In this document: piece by piece, positions 6,498-8,255 of the stretch
Layout of the letters: the number at the start of each line of letters is the position of its first letter
Numbering within the stretch: the first letter of the stretch is position 1
NCBI GenBank assembly: GCA_964361885.1
Contig: CAYICL010000032.1
Location: forward strand, 1-8,255
Source of the DNA: CAYICL01 sp964361885
Lineage (GTDB): Bacteria; Patescibacteriota; Microgenomatia; UBA1400; CG1-02-47-37
Reading direction: 5' to 3'
DNA length: 8,255 nucleotides
Position numbers and translations under genes: made by a program
Notes under the pieces: model-generated
What the model saw: the letters and a program-made list of their open reading frames with translations, nothing else
What the model was told of the DNA's origin: nothing
Database searches by the model: none

Positions 6498-6923
6498 ATG
6501 AAAAGAAAAGTCTTTGTCTTGGCCTTGATCTTTCTGGGTTTAATCGGTTTTTTCACTTCACCCGGTTTGGCTAAAAAAAAGCTGGTTCGTCAAGCATCTG
6601 ATCAACTTTCCCCCCGGCCTTACGGCGCCTGGTTTAGACCTAAATTAAGAGCTGACAGAAAGGCTTTACTTTTGATCTTTGGCGGTATGGAACACGCTAG
6701 AAATGTTCACTACAGCTTAACTTATATTGCCGCTTCCGTGCCTCAGGGAATAGAAGCCGATTATGATCCTAAAAACGGCAATACCCAGAAAGAACTGGTT
6801 TTTGGCACTTGTTCCGGCACTAACTGCACTTATCATGAAAATCTGACTGATATGTCTTTGACTTTAACCACCGGTTTAACCACCGGTAAAACTTTAACCC
6901 AGCGCTACCGGATTAAGCCTTAA
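6498..6923 (+). CDS. Small secreted protein with probable disulfide, beta-rich, unknown function
   Basis: The only plus-strand gene, 141 residues. It has a clear signal peptide: basic MKRK, hydrophobic core to about residue 20, then SPGLA as the likely cleavage site after A25. The mature part is beta-prone: RKALLLIFGGMEHARNVHYSLTY (54-76), GIEADYDPKNG (84-94), KELVFGTCSGTNCTYH (98-113) with C105 and C110 placed for a disulfide, and the C-terminal strands SLTLTTGLTTGKTLTQRYRIKP. This pattern suggests a single Ig-like or fibronectin-like beta-sandwich exported to the cell surface; that is inference. The open frame extends upstream to 6351, but that would read through the divergent gene, and the signal peptide plus promoter favour the ATG at 6498. 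No ribosome binding site is present, fitting leaderless translation. Its end overlaps the transporter gene tail-to-tail by 11 bp. Confidence 0.82.
   Translation: MKRKVFVLALIFLGLIGFFTSPGLAKKKLVRQASDQLSPRPYGAWFRPKLRADRKALLLIFGGMEHARNVHYSLTYIAASVPQGIEADYDPKNGNTQKELVFGTCSGTNCTYHENLTDMSLTLTTGLTTGKTLTQRYRIKP
6863..6887. repeat. 12-bp tandem duplication near the 3' end of the secreted-protein gene
   Basis: The unit TTTAACCACCGG is repeated twice (6863-6874, 6875-6886), giving the duplicated residues LTTG in the protein. Each copy contributes an ACCGGT palindrome. In frame, so tolerated by the protein. Confidence 0.8.
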
Positions 6924-7797
6924 TTTTAGTTTGAGTAGTGATATAAGCACCGGCGATTACTAATAAACAGCCAATTAAAATCAGCAGTGTCACTTTTTCC
7001 CCGAGGATTAAATAAGCCCAGAAAAATGTCATGAATGGTTGTAGATATAGCGTTAAAGTTCCAATCACTGCTGAACCATATTTGATCGCATATTGGGTTA
7101 ATAGATAATAAATAACCGTGCCAAAAGCTGCCGTACTAATTAGACCCATCCAGCTGGCTAACGAAGTTTCTCTAATCCAGGTTAAGCCTTGGGTTAATTC
7201 GAATAAGGCTAATACTCCGGCAACTATTGTAGTAGTTAAAATAAAAACTGCTGTTAGGTAGATAGGCGAGTAGTTTACTTGGATTTTTTTTGATAACACC
7301 GGGTAAAAAGCATACAAACTTGCCCCGGTAAAAATTAATAAATTCCCCCACAATGATCCTGGAGAAAAATTTAAGTTATCAATTAAAGGCAGCATTATAA
7401 TCAAACTTAGACCTACAAAACCTAAAACTATGCCAAAAACTTTTTGCTTATTAAACCTTTCTTTAATTAAAAAATAAGCAATTATGGCCGTTAAAGCCGG
7501 CACAAAAGCATAGATGGCCTGGCTCAGATTGGCATTAGTTAATCGGATACCAAAAGCAAACAAAACAATATTAACAGTTGAAAATAATGATACTAATACC
7601 GGCTTTAAACTATTTTTAATCTTGATTTTTTCTTTTCTTAAAAAAGGCAAAACAAATAAATATGCCAGCAAGAATCTTAAGAATGTAAAACTTAACGGAG
7701 GAATCTCTTTTAAGCTGAATTTTATCCAGACTCCAGCCCCGCCTCCAACAAAAGCCGCTCCCAAAACTGCCAGTAAAGCTTTAGTTTGGTTGGTCAT
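6913..7797 (-). CDS. EamA/DMT-superfamily 10-TM transporter
   Basis: An inner-membrane permease of the drug/metabolite transporter superfamily, which typically exports or imports amino acids, nucleotides or other small metabolites by secondary transport; the substrate cannot be read from sequence. The 294 residues give ten hydrophobic helices at roughly 8-28, 35-52, 65-83, 93-111, 119-137, 149-167, 179-199, 213-233, 243-262 and 269-287, i.e. two EamA repeats. Family marks include the helix-1 pattern GGGAGVWIKFSLKEIPP followed by FTFLRFLLAY, NANLSQAIYAFVPALTAIIAY with LIKERF at the end of repeat one, and YLQPFMTFFWAYLILGE with IGCLLVIAGAYI at the end of repeat two. The ATG lies 4 bp after the alkylation-repair gene's stop with no clear ribosome binding site, so the two are probably cotranscribed and coupled. 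The 3' end overlaps the convergent secreted-protein gene. Confidence 0.93.
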   Translation of the reverse strand: MTNQTKALLAVLGAAFVGGGAGVWIKFSLKEIPPLSFTFLRFLLAYLFVLPFLRKEKIKIKNSLKPVLVSLFSTVNIVLFAFGIRLTNANLSQAIYAFVPALTAIIAYFLIKERFNKQKVFGIVLGFVGLSLIIMLPLIDNLNFSPGSLWGNLLIFTGASLYAFYPVLSKKIQVNYSPIYLTAVFILTTTIVAGVLALFELTQGLTWIRETSLASWMGLISTAAFGTVIYYLLTQYAIKYGSAVIGTLTLYLQPFMTFFWAYLILGEKVTLLILIGCLLVIAGAYITTQTKIKA

Positions 7798-7801
7798 ATT
7801 A

Positions 7802-8255
7802 TTATTTTTTCATCGCCTGTATTTTTAACTTCTTTAGCATTTTCTCAATCGCGTATCTTAAAGCCGTTCTGGGCATCTTATCTTTATACTTCATTACCAA
7901 CTCAAATACTTCTCTTTGGTTGTGATTACTGGCTTCTTTCAACATCCAGCCATAACCCTTTTGCACCATATCGTCTTGATCTTCAAGTAAAGCTTTGGCA
8001 GTCTTAATTATTTGGGCTAAAAATTTTTTCTTCTTCCCAAACGGATGGATCAAAGCGACCGCTGCCGCCCGTTTCACCCAGCGGTTTTTCGACTTGGTCC
8101 ACTTCAACAACTCTTTGGCCAGTTCCGGATATTTATTTACCAAATACCCCAAACTATGGGTGCAGAAATCATCGATCTTGGCCCAGTTGTCCAAATATTT
8201 GTTTACCCACGCGGCAAATATTTTAAAATCTGCCGGCTTAAATTCTGCTCGGCGT
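7802..8255 (-). CDS. DNA alkylation repair protein, AlkD-like HEAT-repeat family (partial, N-terminus missing)
   Basis: The last 150 residues of a protein that continues past the right edge; the frame is open to the window end, so an apparent TTG start at 8194 is not the true start. The sequence is all-helical with HEAT-like repeats and carries the marks of the AlkD/PF08713 glycosylase family: FAAWVNKYLDNWAKIDDFCTH (aromatic-Asp segment lining the DNA cleft), SKNRWVKRAAAVAL (the W-x-[RK]-R-A-A helix), QKGYGWMLKEA and MPRTALRYAIEKM near the C-terminus. AlkD enzymes remove bulky or cationic alkylated bases such as 3-methyladenine and 7-methylguanine without base flipping. Whether the catalytic residues of the N-terminal half are present cannot be judged here. 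The tail is very basic (KKLKIQAMKK). The transporter gene follows after 4 bp. Confidence 0.88.
   Translation of the reverse strand, partial: RRAEFKPADFKIFAAWVNKYLDNWAKIDDFCTHSLGYLVNKYPELAKELLKWTKSKNRWVKRAAAVALIHPFGKKKKFLAQIIKTAKALLEDQDDMVQKGYGWMLKEASNHNQREVFELVMKYKDKMPRTALRYAIEKMLKKLKIQAMKK

Noticed and set aside
6870..6887. ACCGGT-6 nt-ACCGGT hairpin as a terminator
   Set aside because: It lies inside the coding region, arises from an in-frame 12-bp duplication, and has no T-tract on either strand.
7802..8194. A complete 130-aa gene beginning with TTG at 8194
   Set aside because: The frame stays open to the window edge with AlkD-like sequence (FAAWVNKYLDNW), so this is the C-terminal part of a longer gene.
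1..8255. tRNA, rRNA, CRISPR arrays, insertion sequences, attachment sites
   Set aside because: No cloverleaf, regularly spaced repeats, transposase-like frame or long terminal inverted repeats were found; nearly every base is in a gene.

Overview
The window looks like a piece of a small bacterial genome from the Candidate Phyla Radiation (Patescibacteria), most likely Microgenomates-like. This is an inference from gene style: a ClpC/ClpB-like AAA+ ATPase with an N-terminal membrane domain, tiny single-pass membrane proteins of lineage-restricted type, and an FtsEX locus followed directly by a coiled-coil, signal-peptide-bearing hydrolase-activator-type protein. TGA is used as a real stop and an RF2 gene is present, so the genetic code is the standard bacterial one. 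This argues against the Gracilibacteria/Absconditabacteria groups that recode UGA. Coding density is near 100% and no gap between genes exceeds about 35 bases. There are no RNA genes, mobile elements or CRISPR arrays.

Region 1 (right to left, minus strand, 6466 down to 1) is one tightly packed gene string, probably an operon. In transcription order it holds a membrane-anchored extracytoplasmic protein (206 aa), a membrane-embedded double-AAA+ ATPase (827 aa), peptide chain release factor 2 (prfB), a second small membrane-anchored protein (157 aa), ftsE, ftsX, and the start of an EnvC/PcsB-like coiled-coil protein that runs off the left edge. Junctions are 2 bp, a 19-bp overlap, 33 bp, a 4-bp ATGA overlap, a 17-bp overlap and 4 bp, so translational coupling is likely. 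FtsE is the cytoplasmic ATPase, FtsX the membrane transmitter, and the last protein the probable periplasmic or cell-wall effector that FtsEX would switch on during septal peptidoglycan splitting. prfB next to ftsEX is a widespread bacterial arrangement; the two small membrane proteins and the AAA+ ATPase are the unusual partners.

Region 2 (6498-6923, plus strand) is a single divergent gene for a small secreted protein. A good promoter match (TTGACA, 17-bp spacer, TATCAT) sits so close to the ATG that the mRNA would be essentially leaderless.

Region 3 (8255 down to 6913, minus strand) holds the C-terminal part of an AlkD-type DNA alkylation repair protein and, 4 bp downstream, a complete EamA/DMT-superfamily 10-TM transporter. 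The transporter's end overlaps the plus-strand gene tail-to-tail by 11 bp.

The most noteworthy element is the AAA+ ATPase. Both nucleotide-binding cores are intact, but the tyrosine-bearing pore loops normally used to thread substrates (KYRGEF in D1, GYVG in D2) are replaced in both rings. No ClpP-docking loop or ClpB/ClpC middle domain can be seen. Together with its 2-bp-spaced anchored partner it is a candidate for an undescribed envelope-associated ATPase system in the division/peptidoglycan locus.
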